DNA of 64,000 nucleotides from GCA-2733415 sp965178655 (GTDB taxonomy: Bacteria; Bacteroidota; Bacteroidia; Flavobacteriales; Flavobacteriaceae). Every line of letters begins with the position of its first letter. The stretch's first letter is position 1. The notes under the pieces were generated by a model. That model saw only the letters and a program-made list of their open reading frames with translations, had not been told where the DNA came from and did not search any database. The stretch covers positions 930,001-994,000 of the forward strand of contig OZ238266.1 in assembly GCA_965178655.1 (NCBI GenBank), in the 5' to 3' direction. The translations under genes and the position numbers were made by a program. Positions 1 through 7,593 of the stretch are shown here, one piece after another.

Positions 1-804
1 ATGGCAGATTTTATTGCGTTTTTAAAACAAAAGCCTATTAATTTAATTAACAACCGAGATGTAGAGCTTTTTATTGAAACGGTTTTTGTGCCTAAAAAAT
101 ATAGTATTAGCACCCATCGGCAATTTATTAGTGCGGTAAAGCTATTTGCTACCTTGCACTGTACTTGCCAGATTAACAACTTGGAATTGACACGCCCAAA
201 GCGATCAAAAATTTTACCATCGGTATTATCTAAAGAAGAGGTTATTGATTTAATACGGTGTACAAAAAACCTAAAACACCGGGCTATAATTGCTTTAATT
301 TATTCTTCTGGTTTGCGTATTGGCGAATTAGTGTCTTTGGAGTTAAAAAACATCTCTATAGACCGCAAGCAAATTCTTATACATAATGCCAAGGGCCGAA
401 AAGACCGTTATGTTGTATTGGCTGCTCATTTTTTACCTTTGCTAAAAAATTATTTTATTACGTATAGACCAACGCGTTATTTTGTAGAAGGCGCTCCTGG
501 AAAGCCTTATAGCGCGAGTAGTATACGTAAGTTTTTACAAAAATCTTGCAAGGCTGCAAATATTACAAAACGTGTAACACCACATACTTTACGACATAGT
601 TTTGCGACACATTTATTAGAAAATGGCGTGGGATTACGATACATACAAGAGTTGTTGGGACATGCAAAACCAGAGACTACTATGATTTATACACATGTGG
701 CCACCAAAGATTTATTAGATATACAGAGCCCATTAGATACTATTTTACTATCTTTAACAAAAAACGATAAACGCGATCAAAACTTCCTTTTATCCGGAAA
801 TTAA
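1..804 (+). CDS. Tyrosine recombinase, proposed integrase of the cassette array
   Basis: Site-specific recombinase of the Xer/IntI class (267 aa visible). Catalytic residues are readable: R106 in SGLRIGEL, K131 in KGRKDR, H195 and R198 in HTLRHSFATHLL, H221 in LLGH, and nucleophile Y230 in TMIYTHV; an IntI-like SPLD follows. The region between K131 and H195 is only about 64 residues, so the extra helix segment (with its RRHH-type motif) that marks canonical IntI is missing. The N-terminal SAM-like domain looks short and the gene touches the window edge, so the start may lie upstream. The gene is transcribed toward the array and its stop is about 37 bp before the attI-like core. Family is certain; the role as cassette integrase is inferred from position. 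Confidence 0.9.
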   Translation: MADFIAFLKQKPINLINNRDVELFIETVFVPKKYSISTHRQFISAVKLFATLHCTCQINNLELTRPKRSKILPSVLSKEEVIDLIRCTKNLKHRAIIALIYSSGLRIGELVSLELKNISIDRKQILIHNAKGRKDRYVVLAAHFLPLLKNYFITYRPTRYFVEGAPGKPYSASSIRKFLQKSCKAANITKRVTPHTLRHSFATHLLENGVGLRYIQELLGHAKPETTMIYTHVATKDLLDIQSPLDTILLSLTKNDKRDQNFLLSGN

Positions 805-820
805 ATCTGATAAAAAGGAA
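784..820. repeat. Inverted repeat at the 3' end of the recombinase gene
   Basis: TTCCTTTTATC (784-794) and GATAAAAAGGAA (809-820) pair except for one extra A, and the recombinase stop codon lies in the loop. There is no clear T-run, so a terminator is not certain. It could be an accessory recombinase-binding site next to the attI-like core or simply an mRNA 3' end. Confidence 0.5.
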
Positions 821-850
821 CTTTGCTCCACATATAACCAGTTAGCAAAT
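821..850 (+). other. attI-like half-site, start of cassette 1
   Basis: CATATAACCA followed by GTTAGCAAAT resembles the right half of the downstream sites (CATACAC or CATATAC, then GTT). Only the right half is present, as expected for a non-folding attI. The bases GTTAGCAAAT (841-850) reappear as their exact reverse complement at 1468-1477, at the end of cassette 1. No left arm or direct repeats are obvious. Confidence 0.6.
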
Positions 851-866
851 ATTAAAACCAAACTTT

Positions 867-1463
867 ATGAAAAAAATTAAACTTTTATTATTAGTATTAT
901 TATCAATAACTTTATTTTGTTGTTCAAGCGACGATTCAAATAGTTCGAATTCAGAAAATGGATTTCAAATTGACGGAACATTTTATCCGACTGATTACAC
1001 TGCAATTTCAAGTCCTTCAAGAACAACACTTGGGACAATTTTTCCCTCTAGACTATCTTTCTTTTCTAATATAGATTATAACATAATTGAAGATGATGTT
1101 AATCATATTGGTTATTTTACTTTATATTCTGGTGATACTAGTGAAAACCCACAATTAATAGAAGGAACTTACACTACTAATTTGGGAGACACAGCACCTT
1201 TTGCAATTGGTGATGATGTAATACAATTTAGAGATAATGTTGAATCTGAAAATTTATTTTACTCACAATATTGGGATATTGACTCAGGTTTTGAATCTGG
1301 AAATGTAACTATTAACTCAATAACAAATGTATTAGATGAAAATGGAAATTACAAAATTGAGGAAATCGATATAAGCTATAGATTTAGAAAAAATGGAAGA
1401 GAAATTACAGGAAATTATAACGGATCAGTTCAATATAGTGATCGTGACGAGGTAGGGAATTAA
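867..1463 (+). CDS. Hypothetical lipoprotein (cassette 1)
   Basis: 198 aa. The N-terminus is a lipoprotein signal: MKK, a hydrophobic run rich in Leu, then LFCCSS, with Cys18 or Cys19 as the lipidation site and a Ser/Asn/Asp linker after it. The rest is polar with alternating beta-type segments and a final GNYNGSVQ, as in many small flavobacterial surface lipoproteins. No domain recognised. It is the only gene of the first cassette, 26 bp after the unit start, and lies closest to the recombinase. Confidence 0.8.
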   Translation: MKKIKLLLLVLLSITLFCCSSDDSNSSNSENGFQIDGTFYPTDYTAISSPSRTTLGTIFPSRLSFFSNIDYNIIEDDVNHIGYFTLYSGDTSENPQLIEGTYTTNLGDTAPFAIGDDVIQFRDNVESENLFYSQYWDIDSGFESGNVTINSITNVLDENGNYKIEEIDISYRFRKNGREITGNYNGSVQYSDRDEVGN

Positions 1464-1467
1464 TAAC

Positions 1468-1605
1468 ATTTGCTAACACCGTGTATAATTAATTGCTTTG
1501 ACAAGTGCTTATTTGGAAAATTCCTTCGGAATTTTCTCTGGCTAGTATTTGTTTACTAAATTAGTTGCTTAACCACGCAACTAATCATACACAATCACGT
1601 TGTAT
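1468..1605 (+). other. attC-like site 1
   Basis: Left core ATTTGCTAAC (1468-1477) is the exact reverse complement of the unit start at 841-850. The arms are GTGTATAATTAATTGC and GCAACTAATCATACAC. The apical hairpin is GAAAATTCC-TTC-GGAATTTTC (9 bp). Ends at the GTTG core at 1599. About 135 bp, long class. Confidence 0.85.
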
Positions 1606-1710
1606 TTAATAAGATCATCCTTTTGGGTTCCAAATTAACTTTTACGGATTCAATTTTGATTAGGAATAAGTACAATTTTTAAAATACTGTGGAAAGAGAC
1701 TTTATGGAAG

Positions 1711-1789
1711 TTTCGACTCAAACTGTACGATTTACATCGTTGAGAGTTTCACTATCAGAACGTTGGGAACGTATAACAGTTTGTCGAAG
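1711..1789 (+). ncRNA. Candidate structured RNA in an ORF-less cassette (cassette 2)
   Basis: Cassette 2 (1599-2073) has no credible gene. Its middle can fold as a three-way junction. The closing stem pairs 1711-1716 with 1784-1789 and CAAACTGT (1719-1726) with ACAGTTTG (1776-1783). It encloses two hairpins, ACGAT-TTAC-ATCGT (1727-1740) and ACGTT-GGG-AACGT (1760-1772). The strand is assumed from the array direction. No known RNA family is recognised, and a short 28-codon frame from 1895 is not convincing. Confidence 0.35.
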
Positions 1790-1883
1790 TTACGGGAAAA
1801 AATTGACATAGTCAAGTGATTCCCAGTTACTGAGGTATTTTAAGGATTGGATTAATACAGAATAATAAAATGGAATGAATCCG

Positions 1884-1939
1884 TTTTTACATAACGATGC
1901 CTTATCAGTCGGTGGTTGATAAAGCTCATCATGTAAAAA
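1884..1939 (+). repeat. Second hairpin in cassette 2
   Basis: TTTTTACAT (1884-1892) pairs with ATGTAAAAA (1931-1939), and inside it TTATCA (1902-1907) pairs with TGATAA (1917-1922). With the three-way junction upstream, this makes the ORF-less unit unusually rich in potential secondary structure. It could be part of an RNA, or a decayed mobile-element end. Confidence 0.4.
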
Positions 1940-2025
1940 AGAAAAAGTTGAATTGGAGAGAATTTCAGGTAGCGGCTGACTGACTCCGTATTTAAAAAAA
2001 TGTATATTTACAATAAACTAATACT

Positions 2026-2080
2026 AAACACAACAACGCACATACGCCATTAAAACGGCGCATGTACAGAACGTTGTAAG
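2026..2080 (+). other. attC-like site 2 (short class)
   Basis: About 55 bp: CTAAACACAAC left core, arms CACATACGCC and GGCGCATGTACAG, then GTTGTAAG (G at 2073). The left core is partly complementary to the unit start GTTGTATTTAA at 1599. It has no central variable region, unlike the long sites. Confidence 0.65.
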
Positions 2081-3040
2081 TAATGCCGAAAAACCCAGAA
2101 ACCAAGTGAATAAAACAATATTTGAAATTACCAAAATGGATTGTCCTTCAGAGGAAAATCTTATCCGAATGAAATTGGACGGAATTTCAAGCATTGCGAA
2201 TTTGGACTTTGATATTCCGAATCGAAAATTGACCGTTTTTCACAGCGGAGAAATTGACCAAATCGAAAAGTCCGTTATCGAATTGAATTTAGGTGGAAAA
2301 AAAATCTCAACGGAACAAACCGACCGAACGGAATTTAAAGAAAACGAAAATCAGAAAAAACTACTTTGGTCTGTACTTGCCATAAATTTTGCTTTTTTCA
2401 TTATTGAAATGACAACAGGAATTATCTCAAAATCTATGGGACTTGTTGCCGATAGTTTAGATATGCTTGCGGACAGTTTTGTGTACGGAATTAGTTTGTT
2501 TGCGGTTGGCGGAACAGTAATAAAGAAAAAACGGATTGCCAAACTTGCTGGATATTTTCAAATAATACTTGCGATTATTGGATTTGTAGAAGTCTTGAGA
2601 AGATTTTTCGGAAACGAGAAACTTCCCGATTTTTCAACAATGATTATAGTTTCGATTTTTGCACTTATTGCAAACGGAATTTGTCTTTATATTTTGCAAA
2701 AGTCAAAGAGCAAAGAAGAAGCACATATGAAAGCGAGTATGATTTTCACTTCGAATGACGTGATTATCAATTTGGGAGTAATTATTGCAGGAATTTTAGT
2801 GCATTATTTGAGTTCTAATAAACCTGATTTGATTATCGGAACAATTGTTTTTGCATTGGTAATTCAAGGAGCATTTCGGATTTTGAAATTAAGTAAGTGA
2901 ACTAAAAAAGCACTACTTACAACAACGTGTATAATTAATGGCTGGTTCTCGCCTACTTACGAAAATCCTCGCGGATTTTCTATTCGGTTTTTATTTGCTA
3001 AATTAGGTGCTTAAACACGCCACTAATCATACACAAAACC
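2073..3040 (+). repeat. 968-bp cassette, copy 1 of 3
   Basis: From core GTTGTAAG to the base before the next GTT this unit has the same length (968 bp) and, by eye, the same sequence as 4123-5090 and 5091-6058. The repeat ends coincide with the recombination cores. Confidence 0.9.
2106..2900 (+). CDS. Cation-efflux (CDF-like) transporter with N-terminal metal-binding-like domain, copy 1
   Basis: 264 aa. The N-terminal ~75 residues form a ferredoxin-like HMA-type domain with a shortened metal motif (MDCPSEE, Cys13). Then come about six membrane segments from residue 87. The second carries VADSLDMLADS, whose D119/D123 fit the CDF site, and a later one carries SNDVIINLG (D218). Expected to move a divalent metal across the inner membrane; the metal is not readable. 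The start is GTG at 2106, 33 bp after the unit start. The identical 968-bp cassette (2073-3040) recurs at 4123 and 5091, and a diverged homologue lies at 56129. Confidence 0.85.
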   Translation: MNKTIFEITKMDCPSEENLIRMKLDGISSIANLDFDIPNRKLTVFHSGEIDQIEKSVIELNLGGKKISTEQTDRTEFKENENQKKLLWSVLAINFAFFIIEMTTGIISKSMGLVADSLDMLADSFVYGISLFAVGGTVIKKKRIAKLAGYFQIILAIIGFVEVLRRFFGNEKLPDFSTMIIVSIFALIANGICLYILQKSKSKEEAHMKASMIFTSNDVIINLGVIIAGILVHYLSSNKPDLIIGTIVFALVIQGAFRILKLSK

Positions 3041-3047
3041 GTTGTAG
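2911..3047 (+). other. attC-like site 3
   Basis: GCACTACTTACAAC left core is nearly the exact complement of the unit start GTTGTAAGTAATGC (2073). Arms GTGTATAATTAATGGC and GCCACTAATCATACAC. Apical hairpin GAAAATCC-TCGC-GGATTTTC. Right core GTTGTAGTGC, G at 3041. Confidence 0.9.
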
Positions 3048-3052
3048 TGCAT

Positions 3053-3232
3053 TTAACAATCCCATTCTTTATTTGGAAAGTCTTTTATATCCATCTGCGT
3101 ACTTCTACATCTTTTAATATCTTTTAAATCAAATCCATACTTTTTAGAATCTTCTAATAAATTAGTGTGTTCGCTTCTCAACAATATCAATGTAGAAGTA
3201 CTTTTAAATTCTATTTTTACAACGTCAATCAT
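3053..3232 (-). CDS. Small hypothetical protein, antisense to the array (cassette 4)
   Basis: The only open frame of the 328-bp unit 3041-3369, read against the array direction. The frame runs further upstream, but those codons lie in the attC-like site, so Met at 3232 is the preferred start (59 aa). The protein is polar, with KSTSTLILLRSEHTN and a charged C-terminus ending in Cys. No domain recognised, and a non-coding unit is possible. Confidence 0.4.
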   Translation of the reverse strand: MIDVVKIEFKSTSTLILLRSEHTNLLEDSKKYGFDLKDIKRCRSTQMDIKDFPNKEWDC

Positions 3233-3240
3233 AAATAAAC

Positions 3241-3376
3241 GCACCACAACAACGTATAAAAACAAAAGCTAGTTATGGTGTCTTATTAGTCGCCTTTGAT
3301 TATTTATTAATTATTTTTTAACTAGAATATTATCACGTATTTATGCGCTTCAATTTTTATACAAATACGTTGGCCA
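3241..3376 (+). other. attC-like site 4
   Basis: GCACCACAAC (3241-3250) is complementary, with one mismatch, to the unit start GTTGTAGTGC (3041). Arms CGTATAAAAACAAAAGC and GCGCTTCAATTTTTATAC. Right core GTTGGCC, G at 3369. Confidence 0.85.
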
Positions 3377-3389
3377 CAATAAAAAAGGG

Positions 3390-3584
3390 CTACTCACTCG
3401 GTCGGCCACGCTCAATAGGTGTTTTAATAATTCTATATTGGCCATTTTCAAATTCCTTTAATTTATTACGGCCAAAGTTATGGTAAAGGTTATCAGGTTT
3501 TATTCCTGTTGCGTCACAAAGGCTCGTAATACTTCCAAATATTCGAGCCTCGTTAATTTCTTTGTTTAGGTATATGTAGGCCAT
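3390..3584 (-). CDS. Small hypothetical protein, second gene of a minus-strand pair (cassette 5)
   Basis: 64 aa, starting with an ATG that overlaps the stop of the upstream gene (TAATG), so the two are translationally coupled. It has a middle segment resembling a short helix-turn-helix (SITSLCDATGIKPDNLYHNF) and a basic C-terminus ending GRPSE. No family recognised; a small DNA-binding or phage-type protein is possible. Read against the array, with its promoter at 3892-3923. Confidence 0.65.
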   Translation of the reverse strand: MAYIYLNKEINEARIFGSITSLCDATGIKPDNLYHNFGRNKLKEFENGQYRIIKTPIERGRPSE

Positions 3585-3868
3585 TAAGAAAATTGTTTTA
3601 AAAATTCATCACCTTTTTTAAATCTTTTTGCAATTGAATAATCTCTCATTTCTTTTTTAAAATGTTTCTGGCCATATTTAGCAATTACTTTTTGGTTTTC
3701 AAATGCTTTACTAAATTCAGATTTTAAAGTTCTATATGCATCACTTGTTCTTACTTCATCAGAAACTAAACCACTATTACTTCTTGGAAAAGAATTTAAT
3801 TTATCACTTAAATTATCTGTGATTAATTCTAATTTGTTTTTTAATTCGATTGTTTCTATAAAAGTCAT
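3584..3868 (-). CDS. Small hypothetical protein, first gene of a minus-strand pair (cassette 5)
   Basis: 94 aa, charged, mostly helical, with a Lys/Phe-rich C-terminus (YGQKHFKKEMRDYSIAKRF) and no membrane segment. A complete Bacteroidota promoter lies 24 bp upstream, supporting a real independently transcribed gene. Coupled to the 64-aa gene at 3390-3584. The two-gene coupled layout would suit a regulatory or toxin-antitoxin pair, but no known toxin motif is visible. Confidence 0.7.
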   Translation of the reverse strand: MTFIETIELKNKLELITDNLSDKLNSFPRSNSGLVSDEVRTSDAYRTLKSEFSKAFENQKVIAKYGQKHFKKEMRDYSIAKRFKKGDEFLKQFS

Positions 3869-3891
3869 AATGTTTGTTTTTTATTACATTA

Positions 3892-3923
3892 CAAATATAC
3901 ATACTATTTCAGTAATACACAAA
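3892..3923 (-). promoter_or_regulatory. Promoter of the minus-strand pair
   Basis: On the minus strand, TTTG (3920-3923) and TATATTTG (3892-3899) are separated by 20 bp, matching the Bacteroidota -33/-7 consensus exactly. Confidence 0.75.
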
Positions 3924-3990
3924 CATTTTTACCAATATTTTAAACTATTTTGTAATTTTAACGATTTCTCTCTGTTATGCGCCCTTTTTA

Positions 3991-4130
3991 AAAGATGTCC
4001 AACACCGTATAAAATTAATAGGCCAATTGTGGCCAGTCTATAAAGTCAGTGTTTATGCGGTTGGCCAATGTTTATTTATTATATTCATTGCTTAACGTGG
4101 CCTACTAACCTTATACAAATTCGTTGTAAG
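3991..4130 (+). other. attC-like site 5
   Basis: Left core GTCCAAC (end 4003) against the unit start GTTGGCC at 3369 (one mismatch). Arms CGTATAAAATTAATAGGCC and GGCCTACTAACCTTATAC. Right core GTTGTAAG, G at 4123. Confidence 0.8.
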
Positions 4131-5090
4131 TAATGCCGAAAAACCCAGAAACCAAGTGAATAAAACAATATTTGAAATTACCAAAATGGATTGTCCTTCA
4201 GAGGAAAATCTTATCCGAATGAAATTGGACGGAATTTCAAGCATTGCGAATTTGGACTTTGATATTCCGAATCGAAAATTGACCGTTTTTCACAGCGGAG
4301 AAATTGACCAAATCGAAAAGTCCGTTATCGAATTGAATTTAGGTGGAAAAAAAATCTCAACGGAACAAACCGACCGAACGGAATTTAAAGAAAACGAAAA
4401 TCAGAAAAAACTACTTTGGTCTGTACTTGCCATAAATTTTGCTTTTTTCATTATTGAAATGACAACAGGAATTATCTCAAAATCTATGGGACTTGTTGCC
4501 GATAGTTTAGATATGCTTGCGGACAGTTTTGTGTACGGAATTAGTTTGTTTGCGGTTGGCGGAACAGTAATAAAGAAAAAACGGATTGCCAAACTTGCTG
4601 GATATTTTCAAATAATACTTGCGATTATTGGATTTGTAGAAGTCTTGAGAAGATTTTTCGGAAACGAGAAACTTCCCGATTTTTCAACAATGATTATAGT
4701 TTCGATTTTTGCACTTATTGCAAACGGAATTTGTCTTTATATTTTGCAAAAGTCAAAGAGCAAAGAAGAAGCACATATGAAAGCGAGTATGATTTTCACT
4801 TCGAATGACGTGATTATCAATTTGGGAGTAATTATTGCAGGAATTTTAGTGCATTATTTGAGTTCTAATAAACCTGATTTGATTATCGGAACAATTGTTT
4901 TTGCATTGGTAATTCAAGGAGCATTTCGGATTTTGAAATTAAGTAAGTGAACTAAAAAAGCACTACTTACAACAACGTGTATAATTAATGGCTGGTTCTC
5001 GCCTACTTACGAAAATCCTCGCGGATTTTCTATTCGGTTTTTATTTGCTAAATTAGGTGCTTAAACACGCCACTAATCATACACAAAACC
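4123..5090 (+). repeat. 968-bp cassette, copy 2 of 3
   Basis: Same unit as 2073-3040, bounded by GTT cores at 4123 and 5091. Confidence 0.9.
4156..4950 (+). CDS. Cation-efflux (CDF-like) transporter, copy 2
   Basis: Identical in protein sequence to the gene at 2106-2900, with the same GTG start and the same cassette around it. See that entry for domains. The lack of any protein difference points to a very recent duplication. Confidence 0.85.
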   Translation: MNKTIFEITKMDCPSEENLIRMKLDGISSIANLDFDIPNRKLTVFHSGEIDQIEKSVIELNLGGKKISTEQTDRTEFKENENQKKLLWSVLAINFAFFIIEMTTGIISKSMGLVADSLDMLADSFVYGISLFAVGGTVIKKKRIAKLAGYFQIILAIIGFVEVLRRFFGNEKLPDFSTMIIVSIFALIANGICLYILQKSKSKEEAHMKASMIFTSNDVIINLGVIIAGILVHYLSSNKPDLIIGTIVFALVIQGAFRILKLSK

Positions 5091-5097
5091 GTTGTAA
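4961..5097 (+). other. attC-like site 6
   Basis: Same sequence as site 3 up to the right core; here the next unit is another copy of the same cassette (G at 5091), so this junction is a direct tandem. Confidence 0.9.
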
Positions 5098-6058
5098 GTA
5101 ATGCCGAAAAACCCAGAAACCAAGTGAATAAAACAATATTTGAAATTACCAAAATGGATTGTCCTTCAGAGGAAAATCTTATCCGAATGAAATTGGACGG
5201 AATTTCAAGCATTGCGAATTTGGACTTTGATATTCCGAATCGAAAATTGACCGTTTTTCACAGCGGAGAAATTGACCAAATCGAAAAGTCCGTTATCGAA
5301 TTGAATTTAGGTGGAAAAAAAATCTCAACGGAACAAACCGACCGAACGGAATTTAAAGAAAACGAAAATCAGAAAAAACTACTTTGGTCTGTACTTGCCA
5401 TAAATTTTGCTTTTTTCATTATTGAAATGACAACAGGAATTATCTCAAAATCTATGGGACTTGTTGCCGATAGTTTAGATATGCTTGCGGACAGTTTTGT
5501 GTACGGAATTAGTTTGTTTGCGGTTGGCGGAACAGTAATAAAGAAAAAACGGATTGCCAAACTTGCTGGATATTTTCAAATAATACTTGCGATTATTGGA
5601 TTTGTAGAAGTCTTGAGAAGATTTTTCGGAAACGAGAAACTTCCCGATTTTTCAACAATGATTATAGTTTCGATTTTTGCACTTATTGCAAACGGAATTT
5701 GTCTTTATATTTTGCAAAAGTCAAAGAGCAAAGAAGAAGCACATATGAAAGCGAGTATGATTTTCACTTCGAATGACGTGATTATCAATTTGGGAGTAAT
5801 TATTGCAGGAATTTTAGTGCATTATTTGAGTTCTAATAAACCTGATTTGATTATCGGAACAATTGTTTTTGCATTGGTAATTCAAGGAGCATTTCGGATT
5901 TTGAAATTAAGTAAGTGAACTAAAAAAGCACTACTTACAACAACGTGTATAATTAATGGCTGGTTCTCGCCTACTTACGAAAATCCTCGCGGATTTTCTA
6001 TTCGGTTTTTATTTGCTAAATTAGGTGCTTAAACACGCCACTAATCATACACAAAACC
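5091..6058 (+). repeat. 968-bp cassette, copy 3 of 3
   Basis: Head-to-tail with copy 2; bounded by GTT cores at 5091 and 6059. Confidence 0.9.
5124..5918 (+). CDS. Cation-efflux (CDF-like) transporter, copy 3
   Basis: Identical in protein sequence to the genes at 2106 and 4156. Three equal copies raise the dosage of this metal transporter; the diverged relative at 56129 could be the ancestral resident gene. Confidence 0.85.
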   Translation: MNKTIFEITKMDCPSEENLIRMKLDGISSIANLDFDIPNRKLTVFHSGEIDQIEKSVIELNLGGKKISTEQTDRTEFKENENQKKLLWSVLAINFAFFIIEMTTGIISKSMGLVADSLDMLADSFVYGISLFAVGGTVIKKKRIAKLAGYFQIILAIIGFVEVLRRFFGNEKLPDFSTMIIVSIFALIANGICLYILQKSKSKEEAHMKASMIFTSNDVIINLGVIIAGILVHYLSSNKPDLIIGTIVFALVIQGAFRILKLSK

Positions 6059-6065
6059 GTTGGCA
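5929..6065 (+). other. attC-like site 7
   Basis: Same as sites 3 and 6 but followed by GTTGGCAATA (G at 6059), the start of a different cassette. Confidence 0.9.
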
Positions 6066-6113
6066 ATAATTTTAAAAAACCGATTAAAATTGAAACATTG
6101 AATAAAAAATAAA

Positions 6114-6404
6114 ATGACAAAACCTACAACAAATAAGCTTTTCATAACGAGTATTTTAATAATTATCATTGGATTTATTTTAAATGAATTCTGGACTGAA
6201 TTAGGACTTACAGAATCTGACAACATATATGTTGCGCTTGCTGGAATAATAATATTCGGAATTAGTATCGGAGGAATTTTTGTCGGAATTAATGAACTTA
6301 AGGCTAAAGGCAATAAAACTTTAATCGGATTAATTGGAAATTCTATTTTGACTTTATTTTTCTTAATTGCTTTTTTCTATATTGCTCTGACAATGGAAAG
6401 ATAA
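6114..6404 (+). CDS. Small integral membrane protein (cassette 8)
   Basis: 96 aa with three predicted membrane segments, around residues 8-26, 38-59 and 70-92, and short charged connections (NELKAKGNK). No signal peptidase site and no recognised family. Sole gene of unit 6059-6640. Confidence 0.75.
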   Translation: MTKPTTNKLFITSILIIIIGFILNEFWTELGLTESDNIYVALAGIIIFGISIGGIFVGINELKAKGNKTLIGLIGNSILTLFFLIAFFYIALTMER

Positions 6405-6435
6405 ATAATGCCTGAATTGAATCAGAATAAAAAAC

Positions 6436-6647
6436 TATTGCCAACACCGCGTATAATTAATTGCTATCAAGCAACTAACATAAAAATTATTACTATATTT
6501 AAGCTGTAAGAACTAAATTAAAACATGCAGTTACAATAGTTTTGTTTCGCCACCCAAAGTGCCGCCAATCTTTAAGGAGAGAATTCGGCACGCAATTGGC
6601 ACAAAACTATTTAAAACGCAACAAACCATACACGAACACGTTGTAAA
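6436..6647 (+). other. attC-like site 8 (210-bp class)
   Basis: TATTGCCAAC (6436-6445) is the exact complement of the unit start GTTGGCAATA (6059). The middle carries a ~150-bp block with GCCACCCAAAGTGCCGCCAATC that recurs in sites 10, 23 and 30. Right arm GCAACAAACCATACAC, G of GTT at 6640. Confidence 0.9.
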
Positions 6648-6655
6648 ACATTTGA

Positions 6656-7453
6656 ATGAAAAAGACTTTAGAATATAAAATATTGAAATTTTTATTCGAA
6701 AACAACAACGGAGATTTCAGTAAAATAGACCATTTAGAGGAAGATAACAAAAAACTAAAGAACTCTAAAAACCATCTAATAAAGGAGAAATACATTAAAG
6801 AAGTTTTAAAACCTATAGTAAAAGGAAATAGTATAAGCTATGTTGATCCCAAATATAAAATTGAGTTTTCCGGAATAGAATATCTTAATAGTTTTGAAGA
6901 AAAACCTTTGACTAAATATCAAAAAATATACTTACCTCTATTTATTTTATTTGGTTTTTCTTCGTTGTTTTTAGGTGGTTTAAGTTACTCTCTGAATAAA
7001 GATAATAACTCTTTAAAAACTGATTTCGAATCTATAAAAGTTCAATCTAAAGTATATAAAGATTCTCTCGACATATTAAAGAAACATATAAAAAATGATA
7101 AGACAAATTCTGTAAATAATACATCACAAAATAAAGGTTTAATTGATTCACAATTCGACACTATTCCACAAGGAACCTTGGCTTACGAACTATACTTTTC
7201 GGAATTTGATGGACGAATGAAAAATCTACCTGTTGAGATTTTAATAAATGGAAATAAAATCATTGTTTATAATAACAAGAGAAAACCTCTGACTGGCGGA
7301 AAAATAATAATAGAAGGAATTTTATTAAAACATAAATCTGGTAAATGGATTATTGGAAAAACAAAAACTGACCAAAACGCGGAAGAAATTGGAGGTTGTT
7401 CAGGTGGACCGACACCGATTGATTTTGAAACGAAAATTATAGAATGGTGTTAA
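6656..7453 (+). CDS. Membrane protein with N-terminal winged-helix-like region (cassette 9)
   Basis: 265 aa. Residues 1-75 look like a small winged helix (KILKFLFENNNGDFS, then LKEKYIKEV-type wing). One membrane segment follows at 91-110, then a likely coiled stretch (115-150) and a beta-rich C-terminal domain ending in GGCSGGPTPIDFETKIIEWC. The layout suits a membrane-anchored protein with a cytosolic N-terminus and a periplasmic C-terminus. No family named. Confidence 0.7.
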   Translation: MKKTLEYKILKFLFENNNGDFSKIDHLEEDNKKLKNSKNHLIKEKYIKEVLKPIVKGNSISYVDPKYKIEFSGIEYLNSFEEKPLTKYQKIYLPLFILFGFSSLFLGGLSYSLNKDNNSLKTDFESIKVQSKVYKDSLDILKKHIKNDKTNSVNNTSQNKGLIDSQFDTIPQGTLAYELYFSEFDGRMKNLPVEILINGNKIIVYNNKRKPLTGGKIIIEGILLKHKSGKWIIGKTKTDQNAEEIGGCSGGPTPIDFETKIIEWC

Positions 7454-7458
7454 AAAAC

Positions 7459-7593
7459 GTTTTACAACACCGTATATAATTTATTGCTAGTTCTAGCCTA
7501 CTTACGAAAATCCTTGCGGATTTTCTATTCGGTTTTTATTTGCTAAATTAGGTGCTTAAACCTCGCAACAAACCATATACAACAACGTTACAG
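7459..7593 (+). other. attC-like site 9
   Basis: GTTTTACAAC (7459-7468) is the exact complement of the unit start GTTGTAAAAC (6640). Apical hairpin GAAAATCC-TTGC-GGATTTTC. Right core GTTACAGC, G at 7587. Confidence 0.9.

Noticed and set aside
1895..1981. 28-codon frame in cassette 2 (MPYQSVVDKAHHV...)
   Set aside because: Overlaps a strong hairpin, lacks a ribosome-binding site and is too short to support; kept as part of the possible RNA.
2911..3047. The GAAAATCC...GGATTTTC hairpins as ordinary transcription terminators
   Set aside because: They sit in the centre of the sites, have no consistent T-run directly after the stem, and vary with the site class.
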